Shown: positions 25,578-35,327, numbered from the stretch's first letter. The stretch: 64,000 nucleotides of DNA from Pedobacter africanus (GCF_900176535.1 NZ_FWXT01000003.1:434001-498000), one strand, 5' to 3'. Made by a program: numbers and translations. Notes: a model not told the origin generated them from the sequence alone.

Positions 25578-26984
25578 ATGATTAACAAGACTGAAAACAA
25601 CAGTTACACCATTCCCTTTGCAACTTTGACCACACTTTTTTTTATGTGGGGGTTCATTACCTGCATGAATGATGTGCTTATTCCACACCTTAAAGAATTA
25701 TTTAACCTAACCTACCTGCAATCGATGCTGGTGCAGTTTTGTTTCTTTGGTGCCTATTTTATAGGCTCAGTGGTTTATTTCGTGACCTCTTACCTATGGG
25801 GAGATCCGATCAACAAAATAGGGTACAAGAACGGGATGTTGCTGGGCTTATTTATTGCTGCCATCGGCTGTTTCCTGTTTTATCCTGCAGCTGTGTTTTC
25901 GGCCTACGGACTCTTCTTAAGTGCTTTGTTTATCCTCGGACTGGGTTTTACCTTATTGCAGATTGCGGCAAACCCCTATGTGTCCTTATTAGGGAAGCCT
26001 GAAGGGGCTTCCAGCCGGTTAAACCTTGCGCAGGCTTTTAACTCTTTAGGTACCACCATAGCCCCGGTAGTAGGGGGCTTTCTGATATTTGAGTTTTTTG
26101 CAGAGAACGGTAAGATTACTGCCAGGGCTACAGAAATGCCTTACATTATTTTTACCGGAATATTTGTATTGCTGGCCATATGCCTGTACCTTATCAGGTT
26201 GCCGGAGTTTAAATCTGAGGAGCACACCGAAAAAGGACTGGGTGCATTGCAGTTCCCACAGTTGAAGCTCGGTATTTTAGGGATATTCTTTTACGTAGGT
26301 GCAGAAGTGTGTATAGGCAGTTTCATCATCAACTTTCTGGCACTTCCGGAAATTATGGGCATCCCCGAGTCGGTGAGTAAAAATTACCTGGCCCTGTATT
26401 GGGGCGGCTCCATGATCGGGCGTTTTCTGGGGGCAATTTCATTGAACCAAAGTATATCCGGTGTTAAAAAAATTGGTTTTATGATAGCCGCCGCTGCTGC
26501 AGTGTTTCTGCTGATTTTTTCTATTGTAGACCTCAGTTTCGCCCAGATCACTATGTTTCTGGTGTTTATGGGCGTTAACCTGCTTGGCTTTTTTATTGGT
26601 AAAGCGGCACCGGCACGTACACTTATGGTATTTGCGCTGGTTAACGTGATGCTGGTTTTGCTGACCATCTTTAATGCAGGTTCCTTTGCCATGTGGACCA
26701 TCCTGAGTGTAGGTTTGTTCAATTCAATCATGTGGTCGAACATATTTACACTGTCTATCCATGGATTGGGCAAATACACCAGCCAAGGGTCATCCTTATT
26801 GGTAATGGCTATTTTAGGCGGGGCATTGCTGCCGCTGGTACAGGGGGCATTTGCAGATGGTATGGGTATACACCATTCTTTCTTTGTGCCGGCCCTGGGT
26901 TATCTGTACATTGCCTTCTTTGGGTTTTACTGCTCCAGAAAACTGGGTAATGTTAAGGTGGAAAGCGTAGCCGGAGGGCATTAA
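25578..26984 (+). CDS. Sugar MFS transporter (FucP / glucose-galactose type)
   Basis: 468 aa from ATG 25578; the frame is open further upstream, but the family starts just before TTLFFMWGFITCMNDVLIPHL, which fixes this start. Twelve membrane helices. The FucP-family signatures LGLGFTLLQIAANPYVSLLG and RLNLAQAFNSLGTTIAPVVGG are present. Sugar:proton symport into the cytoplasm; fucose, glucose, galactose or mannose are possible. Divergent from the DUF1080 glycosidase-like gene. Confidence 0.92.
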   Translation: MINKTENNSYTIPFATLTTLFFMWGFITCMNDVLIPHLKELFNLTYLQSMLVQFCFFGAYFIGSVVYFVTSYLWGDPINKIGYKNGMLLGLFIAAIGCFLFYPAAVFSAYGLFLSALFILGLGFTLLQIAANPYVSLLGKPEGASSRLNLAQAFNSLGTTIAPVVGGFLIFEFFAENGKITARATEMPYIIFTGIFVLLAICLYLIRLPEFKSEEHTEKGLGALQFPQLKLGILGIFFYVGAEVCIGSFIINFLALPEIMGIPESVSKNYLALYWGGSMIGRFLGAISLNQSISGVKKIGFMIAAAAAVFLLIFSIVDLSFAQITMFLVFMGVNLLGFFIGKAAPARTLMVFALVNVMLVLLTIFNAGSFAMWTILSVGLFNSIMWSNIFTLSIHGLGKYTSQGSSLLVMAILGGALLPLVQGAFADGMGIHHSFFVPALGYLYIAFFGFYCSRKLGNVKVESVAGGH

Positions 26985-26991
26985 AAAAATA

Positions 26992-27021
26992 GCGGGACCG
27001 ATCATTATTGATCTGTCCCGC
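26992..27021. terminator. Bidirectional terminator after sugar transporter
   Basis: GCGGGAC (26992-26998) pairs with GTCCCGC (27015-27021), and GATCA with TGATC inside, around a TTAT loop. It lies between the converging transporter and HxlR genes. Confidence 0.75.
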
Positions 27022-27068
27022 CCATCTAATCTAATGTTCTCAGTAATAAATACGTTTGGTGCAGGTAA

Positions 27069-27467
27069 TTATTGCGTCTGCAGTAAAAAATCATCCTTTA
27101 TATTTTCCTCAGTACCCTGCACTTTGCTTCTGTGCATGTTTCCCCAGTCAGACATCGCCTTTAACATGGGCTTCATGGTTAAACCCAGTTCAGTTATTTC
27201 ATAATCTACGTGTGGTGGAACTACAGGGTGGACAATTCTTCTGATGACCTGGTCAGCTTCCAGTTCGCGCAGCTGCGATACCAGCATGCGCTCCGAGATG
27301 TTGAGGATCGAGTTTTTTAAATCGCTGTAGCGCATCTTTCCATACAATAGCCTGCATAAAATGGCTGGTTTCCACCTGCCCCCAATTACCGATAGGGAAT
27401 AGGCCATGCCGCAACTGTCGTTGATCTGCTTTTCATTTAAAGCGTTCGTAGAGGTGTCTTTTCTCAT
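27069..27467 (-). CDS. HxlR-family transcriptional regulator
   Basis: 132 aa. HxlR winged helix: MAYSLSVIGGRWKPAILCRLLYGKMRYSDLKNSI, ISERMLVSQLRELEADQVIRR, wing VHPVVPPHVDYEITELG. The N-terminal Cys (DSCGMAY) is at the position used for thiol sensing in YodB/HypR-type members. Divergent from an SDR gene, with a TACTA-N6-TAGTA dyad between them, a layout seen where HxlR regulators control electrophile- or quinone-responsive oxidoreductases. Confidence 0.92.
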   Translation of the reverse strand: MRKDTSTNALNEKQINDSCGMAYSLSVIGGRWKPAILCRLLYGKMRYSDLKNSILNISERMLVSQLRELEADQVIRRIVHPVVPPHVDYEITELGLTMKPMLKAMSDWGNMHRSKVQGTEENIKDDFLLQTQ

Positions 27468-27471
27468 TTCT

Positions 27472-27493
27472 TACTATTTTGTTAGTACCTAAC
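27472..27493. promoter_or_regulatory. Likely HxlR operator
   Basis: TACTA (27472-27476) and TAGTA (27483-27487) form a 16-bp dyad; the overlapping GTTAG/CTAAC (27481-27493) forms another. They lie five bases upstream of the HxlR start and 60-70 bases before the divergent SDR gene. Confidence 0.55.
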
Positions 27494-27549
27494 AATTTCA
27501 TCTGTACTTACAAATATACAGCAGAGTATCTACTTTTGATCATCAAATT

Positions 27550-28299
27550 ATGATGTATATGAAACGTTTAGAAAACAAAGTGGCCCTGGTAACCGGCGGT
27601 GGCAGGGGGATGGGTGCTAACATTACAAAAAGGCTTGCAGCAGAAGGTGCTGCTGTGGTACTCACTTATTCCAAATCTGCAGAACAATCGGAAAAGATTG
27701 CTGCGCAGATCAATGCAGCAGGAGGTAAGGCTTTGGCCCTGAAAGCCGACAGCGCCTTTCCGGAGGAAGTTACCAGTGCTGTCAACAAAACCATTGCCGA
27801 ATTCGGGCATATAGATATCCTGGTAAACAATGCTGGTATTTATATTGGAAAAGCTTTTGAAGCGCACGCACTGGAAGATTACGAGCTGATTATGGCAGTT
27901 AATGTGCGTGCAGTATATGCAGCTGCACTGGCTGCAGTTCATCATATGCCAGAGGCTGGAAGGATCATCACCATAGGAAGCAATATGGCTGATTTTGCGG
28001 GGGGAGCTCAATCTACCTTGTATGTGATGAGTAAATCAGCGCTTAGCGGACTTACCAAGGGGTTGGCACGCGACCTGGGACCGAGGGGGATTACTGTAAA
28101 CCTGGTTCAGCCCGGGCCAATTGATACCGACATGAACCCTGCCAATACCGAACTGGCTGATTTGTTAAGAAGCAGGATGGCTTTAAAGGATTATGGAACG
28201 GGCGATGATGTTGCCGGCTTAGTGGCCTTTCTGGCCAGTGAAGAAGGTAAATACATTACCGGAACAGCCCTTACAATTGATGGCGGATATAACGCCTGA
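27550..28299 (+). CDS. Short-chain dehydrogenase/reductase (SDR)
   Basis: 249 aa classical SDR: cofactor loop TGGGRGMGANI, NNAG motif, catalytic Ser (ITIGSNMADF) and Tyr-Lys in LYVMSKSAL, and GPIDTDMNP in the C-terminal loop. The N-terminus has ATG codons at 27550, 27553 and 27559; any could start. Likely an FabG-like reductase under control of the divergent HxlR regulator. Confidence 0.9.
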   Translation: MMYMKRLENKVALVTGGGRGMGANITKRLAAEGAAVVLTYSKSAEQSEKIAAQINAAGGKALALKADSAFPEEVTSAVNKTIAEFGHIDILVNNAGIYIGKAFEAHALEDYELIMAVNVRAVYAAALAAVHHMPEAGRIITIGSNMADFAGGAQSTLYVMSKSALSGLTKGLARDLGPRGITVNLVQPGPIDTDMNPANTELADLLRSRMALKDYGTGDDVAGLVAFLASEEGKYITGTALTIDGGYNA

Positions 28300-28351
28300 G
28301 GCTACGGCAGAAATTGCTACCTTTAGGCTTTAAAATTTAAAGAAAATAAAA

Positions 28352-28924
28352 TTGGAAGCACAGTTACTTGAAAGAAGCGAAAACAAATGCGAGTTGTGCC
28401 AGTCTGCAGATCCCCTGAAATTATATAAGGTACTTCCGCAGACCAGCAGTAACGCAGAAAACACCATATTGATATGCGATAAATGCCGGGGGCAGATCGA
28501 AAAAACAGCGGAACTTGATGTGAAACACCTGAACTGTTTGCGTACCAGCATCTGGAGTGCCGTTCCGGGCGTACAGGTGGTGACCTGGCGTTTGCTGAAC
28601 CGCTTAAATGAAAGCTGGGCTGTTGATTGCCTGGAAATGATGTACATGGATGAGGAGACCCTGGCCTGGGCCAAATCCGGTTTAGCTGAAGATAGTGATG
28701 TGGCAGACGATGTGCATAAGGACTGCAACGGACAAGTGCTTGAGGCTGGTAATTCAGTAGTGCTGATCAAAACCCTGGATGTAAAAGGGTCTTCGTTAAG
28801 CGCAAAGCTGGGTACGGTGGTAAAAAATATCCGTTTGGTAGAGAACAATACCGACCAGATTGAAGGTAAAATAGAAGGTCAGACCATCGTGATCCTTACC
28901 AAATATGTAAGGAAACAGAGCTAA
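28352..28924 (+). CDS. PhnA-domain protein (YjdM-like)
   Basis: 190 aa. N-terminal zinc ribbon (ENKCELC and CDKCRGQ), middle helical part (WSAVPGVQVVTWRLLNRLNESWAVDCLEMMYMDEETLAW), and the C-terminal PhnA beta barrel (VLIKTLDVKGSSLSAKLGTVVKNIRL, GQTIVILTKYVRK). Despite the name, PhnA/YjdM is not needed for phosphonate use in E. coli, and its role is unsettled. The start is TTG at 28352: no ATG lies in frame before the conserved ERSENKCELC, and a stop lies seven codons upstream. Next gene follows after eight bases. Confidence 0.85.
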   Translation: MEAQLLERSENKCELCQSADPLKLYKVLPQTSSNAENTILICDKCRGQIEKTAELDVKHLNCLRTSIWSAVPGVQVVTWRLLNRLNESWAVDCLEMMYMDEETLAWAKSGLAEDSDVADDVHKDCNGQVLEAGNSVVLIKTLDVKGSSLSAKLGTVVKNIRLVENNTDQIEGKIEGQTIVILTKYVRKQS

Positions 28925-28932
28925 ACCGGCAG

Positions 28933-29466
28933 ATGATGAAGAACAAAGCAATTTTTCTGGACCGTGATGGCGTGCTCAATCACGAAATACACGATTACAT
29001 TACCAGGCTGGAAGATTTTAAGATATTGGACTATCAGATCCCTCCATTAAAAAAACTATATGATGAAGGCTATCTTTTAGTGATCATTACCAATCAGGGC
29101 GGAATTGCGCAAAGCAGGTATACTGAAGATACATTGGCGGAGATGCACGCCGACCTGAAACTTAAATTTGAAGCACAGGGAGCTGTAATTACCCATGCAT
29201 ATTATTGCCCGCACCACCCTACAGTTTCGGGTGACTGCAGCTGTAGAAAACCTAAATCGGGCATGTTGCTGGAGGCAATTGCCACATACAATATTGATCC
29301 TGAATTGTCGGTAATGATTGGCGATAAGCCCAGGGACGTAGAGGCAGCCAATGGGGCAGGGGTAAGAGGGATATTGATTGCACCTGACGAGCAGATTGAT
29401 TATGACCTGGTGAAACAGGTGTTGTCCGGTACGGAATTCCAGGTGCTTAGCGCTGGTATAAAATAA
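28933..29466 (+). CDS. HAD-IIIA phosphatase, GmhB/HisB-like
   Basis: 177 aa. HAD motif I FLDRDGVLN (nucleophile D10, acid D12), motif II TNQGG, a zinc site of the GmhB type (CPHHP then CSCRKPKSGM), and motif III GDKPRDVEAANGAG. GmhB removes the 7-phosphate of heptose-1,7-bisphosphate in LPS core synthesis; histidinol phosphatases share the fold. No heptose genes adjoin it, so the substrate is open. Probably co-transcribed with the PhnA gene. Confidence 0.88.
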   Translation: MMKNKAIFLDRDGVLNHEIHDYITRLEDFKILDYQIPPLKKLYDEGYLLVIITNQGGIAQSRYTEDTLAEMHADLKLKFEAQGAVITHAYYCPHHPTVSGDCSCRKPKSGMLLEAIATYNIDPELSVMIGDKPRDVEAANGAGVRGILIAPDEQIDYDLVKQVLSGTEFQVLSAGIK

Positions 29467-29502
29467 AAAAGCGTGTGCTGATGATCAGCACACGCTTTTT
29501 TT
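29465..29502. terminator. Strong bidirectional terminator
   Basis: Perfect 11-bp stem GCGTGTGCTGA/TCAGCACACGC (29471-29495) with A-run before and T-run after, between converging genes. Confidence 0.9.
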
Positions 29503-29517
29503 ATATTTGTTTGCCGC

Positions 29518-30177
29518 TTATTTACCTGAAGCTTTTGCATGATCGGCAAGAAAAGTTGCCAGTCCGCTATCAGTTAAGGGGTGCTTTAACAATGCTGTGA
29601 TGGCAGCTAAAGGGGCAGTAATTACATCTGCACCTAACTTAGCGCAGTTTACGATATGTAAAGGACCGCGGATAGAGGCTGCAAGAATTTCAGTTGCATA
29701 ACCATAATTGTCAAATATCAGCCTGATGTCTTCGATCAGCTGTAAGCCATCTGTAGAGATGTCATCCAAACGCCCCAGGAAAGGAGAAACGTAGGATGCT
29801 CCGGCTTTGGCTGCCAAAAGGGCCTGGCCAGGCGAGAAAATCAATGTACAATTGGTCCTTATTCCTTTTGAAGTTAAGTATTTGATCGCTTTTACACCGT
29901 CTTTGATCATTGGTACCTTCACAACGATCTTTGGATCCAGTTTAGCCAGGGCTTCACCTTCTTTAATGATTTCTTCATAAGTGGTCGAAATGACTTCAGC
30001 ACTTACATTGTCATCAACAATTGCGCAGATGGCCTTATAATGTGCAATTACATTCGCATCACCCGTAATGCCTTCTTTGGCCATAAGGCTGGGGTTGGTG
30101 GTTACACCATCCAAGATTCCAAGATCCTGTGCTTCTTTTATCTGGTCAAGATTAGCGGTATCAATAAAAAATTTCAT
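29518..30177 (-). CDS. Transaldolase / fructose-6-phosphate aldolase family enzyme
   Basis: 219 aa, the short FSA/TalC form. Start MKFFIDTANLDQIKEAQDLG, Schiff-base Lys K87 in KIVVKVPMIKDG, then GIRTNCTLIFSPGQALLAAKAGASYVSPFLGRLDD and ADVITAPLAAITALLKHPLTD. These enzymes either transfer dihydroxyacetone units (transaldolase, pentose-phosphate pathway) or cleave fructose-6-phosphate; sequence alone does not separate the two. The nearest gene upstream in the same direction is the SRP RNA. Confidence 0.92.
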   Translation of the reverse strand: MKFFIDTANLDQIKEAQDLGILDGVTTNPSLMAKEGITGDANVIAHYKAICAIVDDNVSAEVISTTYEEIIKEGEALAKLDPKIVVKVPMIKDGVKAIKYLTSKGIRTNCTLIFSPGQALLAAKAGASYVSPFLGRLDDISTDGLQLIEDIRLIFDNYGYATEILAASIRGPLHIVNCAKLGADVITAPLAAITALLKHPLTDSGLATFLADHAKASGK

Positions 30178-30325
30178 ATTGTTTTAAATTATCAAATTGG
30201 TTAACGGATTAACTGTCTATTACCGGAAGCCAAAATTAGGCAATTCCTTTGAGGTCTTATTATGAAATAACAGATTAAAATAGCAGTTAGTGTGATTTTT
30301 ACTTGATATAGAAAAAGTAAAAAAA

Positions 30326-30422
30326 GGGCAAGCACCTTTTATCGCATCGCTACAACCTTCTACCCTTGCTTCGTTCCCGCCCTGGGGGAGTTCAAAGGGA
30401 GCTGATCGTAAAAGACTTGCCC
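30326..30422 (-). ncRNA. ffs: Signal recognition particle RNA (4.5S, small bacterial type)
   Basis: On the minus strand, a roughly 97-base RNA whose ends pair (GGGCAAG at 30422-30416 with CTTGCCC at 30332-30326). The apical SRP54-binding domain is recognisable: CAGGGCGGGAACGAAGCAAG, with the GGAA-type tetraloop and the conserved GAAGCA internal loop. A perfect promoter lies just upstream and a T-run follows the last stem base. An open frame of 72 codons across it is spurious. Confidence 0.92.
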
Positions 30423-30426
30423 GGCG

Positions 30427-30456
30427 CAAATGTAGCAAAAGAGTTTAATCTACAAA
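30427..30456 (-). promoter_or_regulatory. Promoter of the SRP RNA
   Basis: On the minus strand: -33 TTTG (30456-30453), 18 bases, -7 TACATTTG (30434-30427), then the RNA start five bases on. Good match to the consensus. Confidence 0.85.
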
Positions 30457-30818
30457 AGCTAAAAACAGAATAATTTGCCTTTTTTGCATAGAAATGAGGT
30501 AATGCGTTGAGGTTAAACTTATTGTGTACTATAAAAAAATCTATTTTTTTGTAGCTTTATAAGGAGTGTTGTAGAATTGAAGAAAAAATATGCCGATCTG
30601 AAGGCCTGCTGCATATTATGAAAAACAATTCTAAATAATGTGATTGTAAATATTGTAATTTCAATCGTTGTATTTTGTAATATTGGCAATAATGCAAAAA
30701 ATAATTTAGAATATGTTGTGTATTTCCTAAAAAATATATCAATATTATAATTCATGAAATATTATTCGTATCTTAGTGTCCGAAATACACTATACCAAAC
30801 TATTATTAAACGGAACTT
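30457..30818. other. AT-rich region upstream of gltB
   Basis: No gene seen. It holds a weak inverted repeat (ATTCTAAAT near 30630, ATTTAGAAT near 30705) and, at 30774-30792, the dyad TAGTGTC-N5-TACACTA 27 bases before gltB (one mismatch). A half-site-like GTGTATTTC lies near 30718. Confidence 0.5.
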
Positions 30819-33800
30819 ATGGAACTAACACAAGATAACCAGGGGTTATACGACCAGCGTTTTGAACATGATGCCTGCGGCATTGGATTTGTAGCTCACA
30901 TCAAGGGCAGAAAGTCGCAGCAAATCATTTCTGACGCCATAACCATTCTTGAAAATCTTGATCACCGCGGGGCAGTCGGAGCTGAAATCAATACGGGTGA
31001 TGGGGCCGGTATCATGATACAGATACCTCACGAATTCTTATATGATGAATGCCTTAAAATCGGGTTCAGCCTGAACGAATCGGGTGACTATGGTGTAGGG
31101 ATGCTTTTCTTACCGAAAGATGTAAAAGCAAGAGAAGAATGCAGGGAAATCATTTATCGCGCGGCTGAAAAGCTGGGCCTTGAAGTTTTAGGCTTCAGGA
31201 AAGTGCTGACCAATACTGATGGTATTGGCGACATGGCTTTATCTGTAGAACCAGAGATGGAGCAGGTGTTTATAGCACGTCCTTATGCCATTAAGGCCGG
31301 GGCAGATTTTGAACGCAAACTTTATGTGTTTAAAAATTACCTTTCTAAAACCATTAACAATACGGTAAAGGGCATCAACGGCGAGTTTTATATTGCTTCG
31401 TTTTCTTCTAAAACAATTGTATATAAAGGTCAGCTTACCTCTTTGCAGGTACGGTCTTACTTTACAGAACTGAGTGATAAAAGGGTAGTTTCGGCCTTTG
31501 GTTTGGTGCATTCCCGTTTTGCAACCAATACTTTCCCATCCTGGCGATTGGCGCAGCCCTTTAGGTATATTGCCCATAATGGCGAGATCAATACTTTGCA
31601 AGGCAACCTGAACTGGTTCAGGGCAAGTGTGAAATCATTTGCATCTTCTTATTTTACACCCGAAGAATTAAATATTTTATTGCCTGTAATTGACGAGACC
31701 AACTCCGATTCGGGATGCCTGGACAACGTAGTAGAACTCCTGCTGCACTCCGGCCGCTCATTGCCTCATGTTTTAATGATGCTGATCCCTGAAGCCTGGG
31801 ATGGCAATGAGGATATGGATGAGTTGAAACAGGCTTTCTATAAATTCCATGCTACTTTAATGGAGCCTTGGGATGGCCCTGCCGCTGTTTCCTTTACCGA
31901 TGGCAACCTGATTGGCGCCACTTTGGACAGGAACGGTTTACGTCCGCAGCGTTATGCCATTACCGAAGATGACCATGTGATTATGGCCTCCGAGGCCGGT
32001 GCACTGGCATTGGACCAAAGCAAGATCATTGAAAAAGGCAGGTTAACGCCAGGCAAAATGTTTGTGGTAGACATGGAGCAGGGCAGGATTATTAGTGACG
32101 AAGAGATCAAGCAGCAGGTTTGCGGAAGCAGGCCCTATGCAGACTGGATCAACAAATACCAGATCAGACTGGAAGAGCTACCTGAACCAAGAGTGGTATT
32201 CAGCGGCCTTTCCCAGGAGTCTATTTTCAGGTACCAGCAGGTATTTGGCTACAGCAGGGAAGATGTTGACCTGATCCTGAAGCCTATGGCCAGGGATGGT
32301 AAGGAGCCTATTGGTTCAATGGGAACAGACATTCCGCTGGCTGTACTTTCCCAAAAGCCTCAGCACCTTTCTTCATACTTTAAACAACTGTTTGCCCAGG
32401 TAACCAACCCGCCAATTGACCCGATCAGGGAAAAAGTGGTGATGAGCCTTGCAGGCTTTATGGGCAACAACGGCAATATCCTGGAAGAAAATGCCATGCA
32501 ATGTCATTGTGTAGGCATCAAACACCCGATATTGACCAATGTAGAACTTGAAAAATTAAGGAGTATAGATACTGGTGTATTCCAATCCAAGACCCTTCAA
32601 ACCTATTTCAGGGCCGACGGACAACCGGGGGCAATGGCCAAGGGCTTAGACCGTTTGTGCCGTTATGCGGTAGATGCGGTTGAAGATGGTTTCCAGGTGA
32701 TCATCCTTTCGGATCGGGCCCTGGATTCAGAACACGCAGCTATTCCTTCATTGTTGGCAGTTTCAGCAGTGCACCACCACCTGATCCGCAAAGGATACCG
32801 GGGGGCTGTAGGTATTGTGGTTGAGGCCGGCGACGTTTGGGAAGTACATCATTTTGCAACCTTAATAGGCTTTGGTGCTACGGCAGTAAACCCTTACCTG
32901 GCATTGGAAACCATTGCCGGTTTTGAGACCGAGTTTGATGCCAAAAAAGAGAAGCTGTTTAAGAATTACATTTATGCAGTAAATAACGGACTGTTAAAGA
33001 TTTTCTCTAAAATGGGAATTTCTACTTTACAATCGTACCATGGTGCACAGATCTTTGAAATTCTGGGGATCAATAAAAGTGTGGTCGACAATTATTTTAC
33101 CGGTGCAGTTTCAAGGATTGGCGGACTTGGTTTAGACGAGATTGCCAAGGAGACCTTAATCAAACACAACAGGATCTTTAAACTGGCTAACCGCCCCGAT
33201 CCGATCTTGCCTACCGGCGGTAATTACAAATGGAAGCGTAAGGGAGAACAACATTTGTTTAACCCTCAAACCATCCACCTGCTGCAAAATGCTACCCGTA
33301 AAAAGGACTATGGCATTTATAAACAGTATGCCAAACTGGTTAATGAACAAACCAATCAGGCTTACACCATCAGGGGCTTATTTGAATTCAATTACAACCG
33401 TCCGGCAGTTCCATTGGAGGAAGTGGAGCCGGTTGAAAACATATTGAAGCGTTTCGCTACAGGGGCCATGTCTTTCGGCTCTATCTCGCACGAAGCCCAC
33501 TCTACCTTAGCTATTGCCATGAACCGAATTGGCGGCAAAAGCAATACCGGTGAAGGCGGGGAAGACGAACTGAGGTACGAACTGCTGCCTAATGGGGATT
33601 CCATGCGTTCGGCCATCAAGCAGATCGCTTCTGCACGTTTTGGCGTAACCAGTTATTACCTCACCAATGCAGATGAATTGCAGATTAAAATGGCACAGGG
33701 TGCCAAACCTGGCGAAGGCGGACAGCTGCCAGGTGAGAAAGTAGATGACTGGATCGGAAAGGTTCGTCATGCCACACCAGGGGTAGGTTTAATTTCTCCT

Positions 33801-35327
33801 CCTCCGCACCACGATATTTATTCTATTGAGGATCTGGCACAGCTGATCTTTGATCTTAAAAATGCCAATCGCGCTGCAAGGATCAACGTGAAGCTGGTTT
33901 CTAAAGCCGGTGTGGGCACAATTGCGGCAGGGGTTGCCAAGGCGCATGCCGATGTGATCCTGGTATCCGGATTTGATGGTGGTACAGGTGCCTCACCTTT
34001 AACTTCTATACAGCATGCCGGTTTGCCATGGGAGCTTGGTTTGGCCGAAGCGCACCAGACCCTGGTTAAAAACCGCCTGCGCAGCAGGGTTGTACTGCAA
34101 ACAGACGGACAGCTGAAAACCGGTAAAGACATCGCGATAGCAACTTTACTGGGCGCTGAAGAATGGGGCGTGGCAACTGCTGCGCTGGTAACTTCAGGCT
34201 GTATCATGATGCGTAAATGTCACCTGAATACCTGTCCTGTTGGCGTAGCCACCCAGGACCCGAACTTAAGGAAGCTGTTTACAGGCGAACCAGACCATGT
34301 GGTGAACCTGTTTTATTTCCTTGCAGAGGAATTGAGGGAAACCATGGCTGAACTGGGCTTCAGATCGGTACAGGAAATGGTGGGTCAGGCAGATGCCCTC
34401 AGCGTTCGCAATATAGACCAGGCCGATTGGAAACTAAAAGATCTTGACCTTTCTGCCATATTGTATAAGGCACCTGATAACGGTTTAAGCCTTTACCAGA
34501 CAGAAGAGCAGGATCATGGGCTGGCCACAGTGCTTGATCATGAGCTGATTAAAGCTGCACAGCCGGCATTGGCCAGTAAAGAGCCTGTATATAAAGAGTT
34601 TGATCTTAAAAATACAGACCGCGCCATTGGTACCATGCTTTCCAACGAAGTATCCAAAATCTACAAAAGCCATGGGCTGCCTGCCGATACAATCAACTTT
34701 AAGTTTAAAGGCTCGGCCGGACAAAGCTTTGGTGCCTTTGCAGCAAAGGGGATTTCTTTACAGCTTGAGGGAGAGGCCAATGACTATGTGGGTAAAGGAC
34801 TTTCGGGCGCGAGACTGGCCATTTATCCTTTCAGTAATGTAAAATATGTGCCTGAGCAGAATATCATTATCGGCAACGTGGCCATGTACGGTGCAACTTC
34901 TGGTGAGTTGTTTGTACGCGGACAGGCAGGTGAGCGTTTTGCGGTAAGGAACTCTGGTGGTACGGCTGTTGTAGAAGGTTTGGGAGATCACGGCTGCGAG
35001 TACATGACAGGCGGTGAAGTGCTGGTGATTGGGGATACAGGAAGCAATTTTGCTGCCGGTATGAGCGGTGGTATTGCCTGGGTTTATGATGCGAAAGGTG
35101 ATTTTGCCAGCAAATGCAATAAGGAAATGGTAGATCTTGATCCGCTGGACGAGCAGGATGAGCTGAGGATAAATGTATTGCTGAAAAGGCATATACAGCT
35201 GACCGACAGCAGTGTGGCCAGGTTTATTTTAAACGACTGGACTACCCAATCTGCACATTTCATTAAGGTATTCCCTAAAGAGTACAAAGCCGTATTACAG
35301 AGCAGGGCTCAGAAAGTTAAAGTTTAA
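30819..35327 (+). CDS. gltB: Glutamate synthase, large subunit
   Basis: 1502 aa, normal length. With GltD it converts glutamine and 2-oxoglutarate to two glutamates, the main ammonia-assimilation route with glutamine synthetase. Domains: N-terminal class-II glutamine amidotransferase, whose catalytic Cys20 (HDACGIGF) is exposed after removal of a 19-residue propeptide; central domain; FMN-binding synthase domain with the 3Fe-4S cysteines C1128, C1134 and C1139 (CIMMRKCHLNTC); and C-terminal beta-helix (GVATSGELFVRGQAGERFAVRNSG-type repeats). gltD follows after 59 bases. The dyad at 30774 may control the operon. Confidence 0.98.
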   Translation: MELTQDNQGLYDQRFEHDACGIGFVAHIKGRKSQQIISDAITILENLDHRGAVGAEINTGDGAGIMIQIPHEFLYDECLKIGFSLNESGDYGVGMLFLPKDVKAREECREIIYRAAEKLGLEVLGFRKVLTNTDGIGDMALSVEPEMEQVFIARPYAIKAGADFERKLYVFKNYLSKTINNTVKGINGEFYIASFSSKTIVYKGQLTSLQVRSYFTELSDKRVVSAFGLVHSRFATNTFPSWRLAQPFRYIAHNGEINTLQGNLNWFRASVKSFASSYFTPEELNILLPVIDETNSDSGCLDNVVELLLHSGRSLPHVLMMLIPEAWDGNEDMDELKQAFYKFHATLMEPWDGPAAVSFTDGNLIGATLDRNGLRPQRYAITEDDHVIMASEAGALALDQSKIIEKGRLTPGKMFVVDMEQGRIISDEEIKQQVCGSRPYADWINKYQIRLEELPEPRVVFSGLSQESIFRYQQVFGYSREDVDLILKPMARDGKEPIGSMGTDIPLAVLSQKPQHLSSYFKQLFAQVTNPPIDPIREKVVMSLAGFMGNNGNILEENAMQCHCVGIKHPILTNVELEKLRSIDTGVFQSKTLQTYFRADGQPGAMAKGLDRLCRYAVDAVEDGFQVIILSDRALDSEHAAIPSLLAVSAVHHHLIRKGYRGAVGIVVEAGDVWEVHHFATLIGFGATAVNPYLALETIAGFETEFDAKKEKLFKNYIYAVNNGLLKIFSKMGISTLQSYHGAQIFEILGINKSVVDNYFTGAVSRIGGLGLDEIAKETLIKHNRIFKLANRPDPILPTGGNYKWKRKGEQHLFNPQTIHLLQNATRKKDYGIYKQYAKLVNEQTNQAYTIRGLFEFNYNRPAVPLEEVEPVENILKRFATGAMSFGSISHEAHSTLAIAMNRIGGKSNTGEGGEDELRYELLPNGDSMRSAIKQIASARFGVTSYYLTNADELQIKMAQGAKPGEGGQLPGEKVDDWIGKVRHATPGVGLISPPPHHDIYSIEDLAQLIFDLKNANRAARINVKLVSKAGVGTIAAGVAKAHADVILVSGFDGGTGASPLTSIQHAGLPWELGLAEAHQTLVKNRLRSRVVLQTDGQLKTGKDIAIATLLGAEEWGVATAALVTSGCIMMRKCHLNTCPVGVATQDPNLRKLFTGEPDHVVNLFYFLAEELRETMAELGFRSVQEMVGQADALSVRNIDQADWKLKDLDLSAILYKAPDNGLSLYQTEEQDHGLATVLDHELIKAAQPALASKEPVYKEFDLKNTDRAIGTMLSNEVSKIYKSHGLPADTINFKFKGSAGQSFGAFAAKGISLQLEGEANDYVGKGLSGARLAIYPFSNVKYVPEQNIIIGNVAMYGATSGELFVRGQAGERFAVRNSGGTAVVEGLGDHGCEYMTGGEVLVIGDTGSNFAAGMSGGIAWVYDAKGDFASKCNKEMVDLDPLDEQDELRINVLLKRHIQLTDSSVARFILNDWTTQSAHFIKVFPKEYKAVLQSRAQKVKV

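Noticed and set aside
30220..30438. Open frame of 72 codons on the minus strand
   Set aside because: It runs across the SRP RNA gene; the RNA fold, promoter and T-run explain the sequence.
33818..34207. Long antisense frames within gltB
   Set aside because: They are mirror frames of a strongly conserved enzyme with no start signals of their own.
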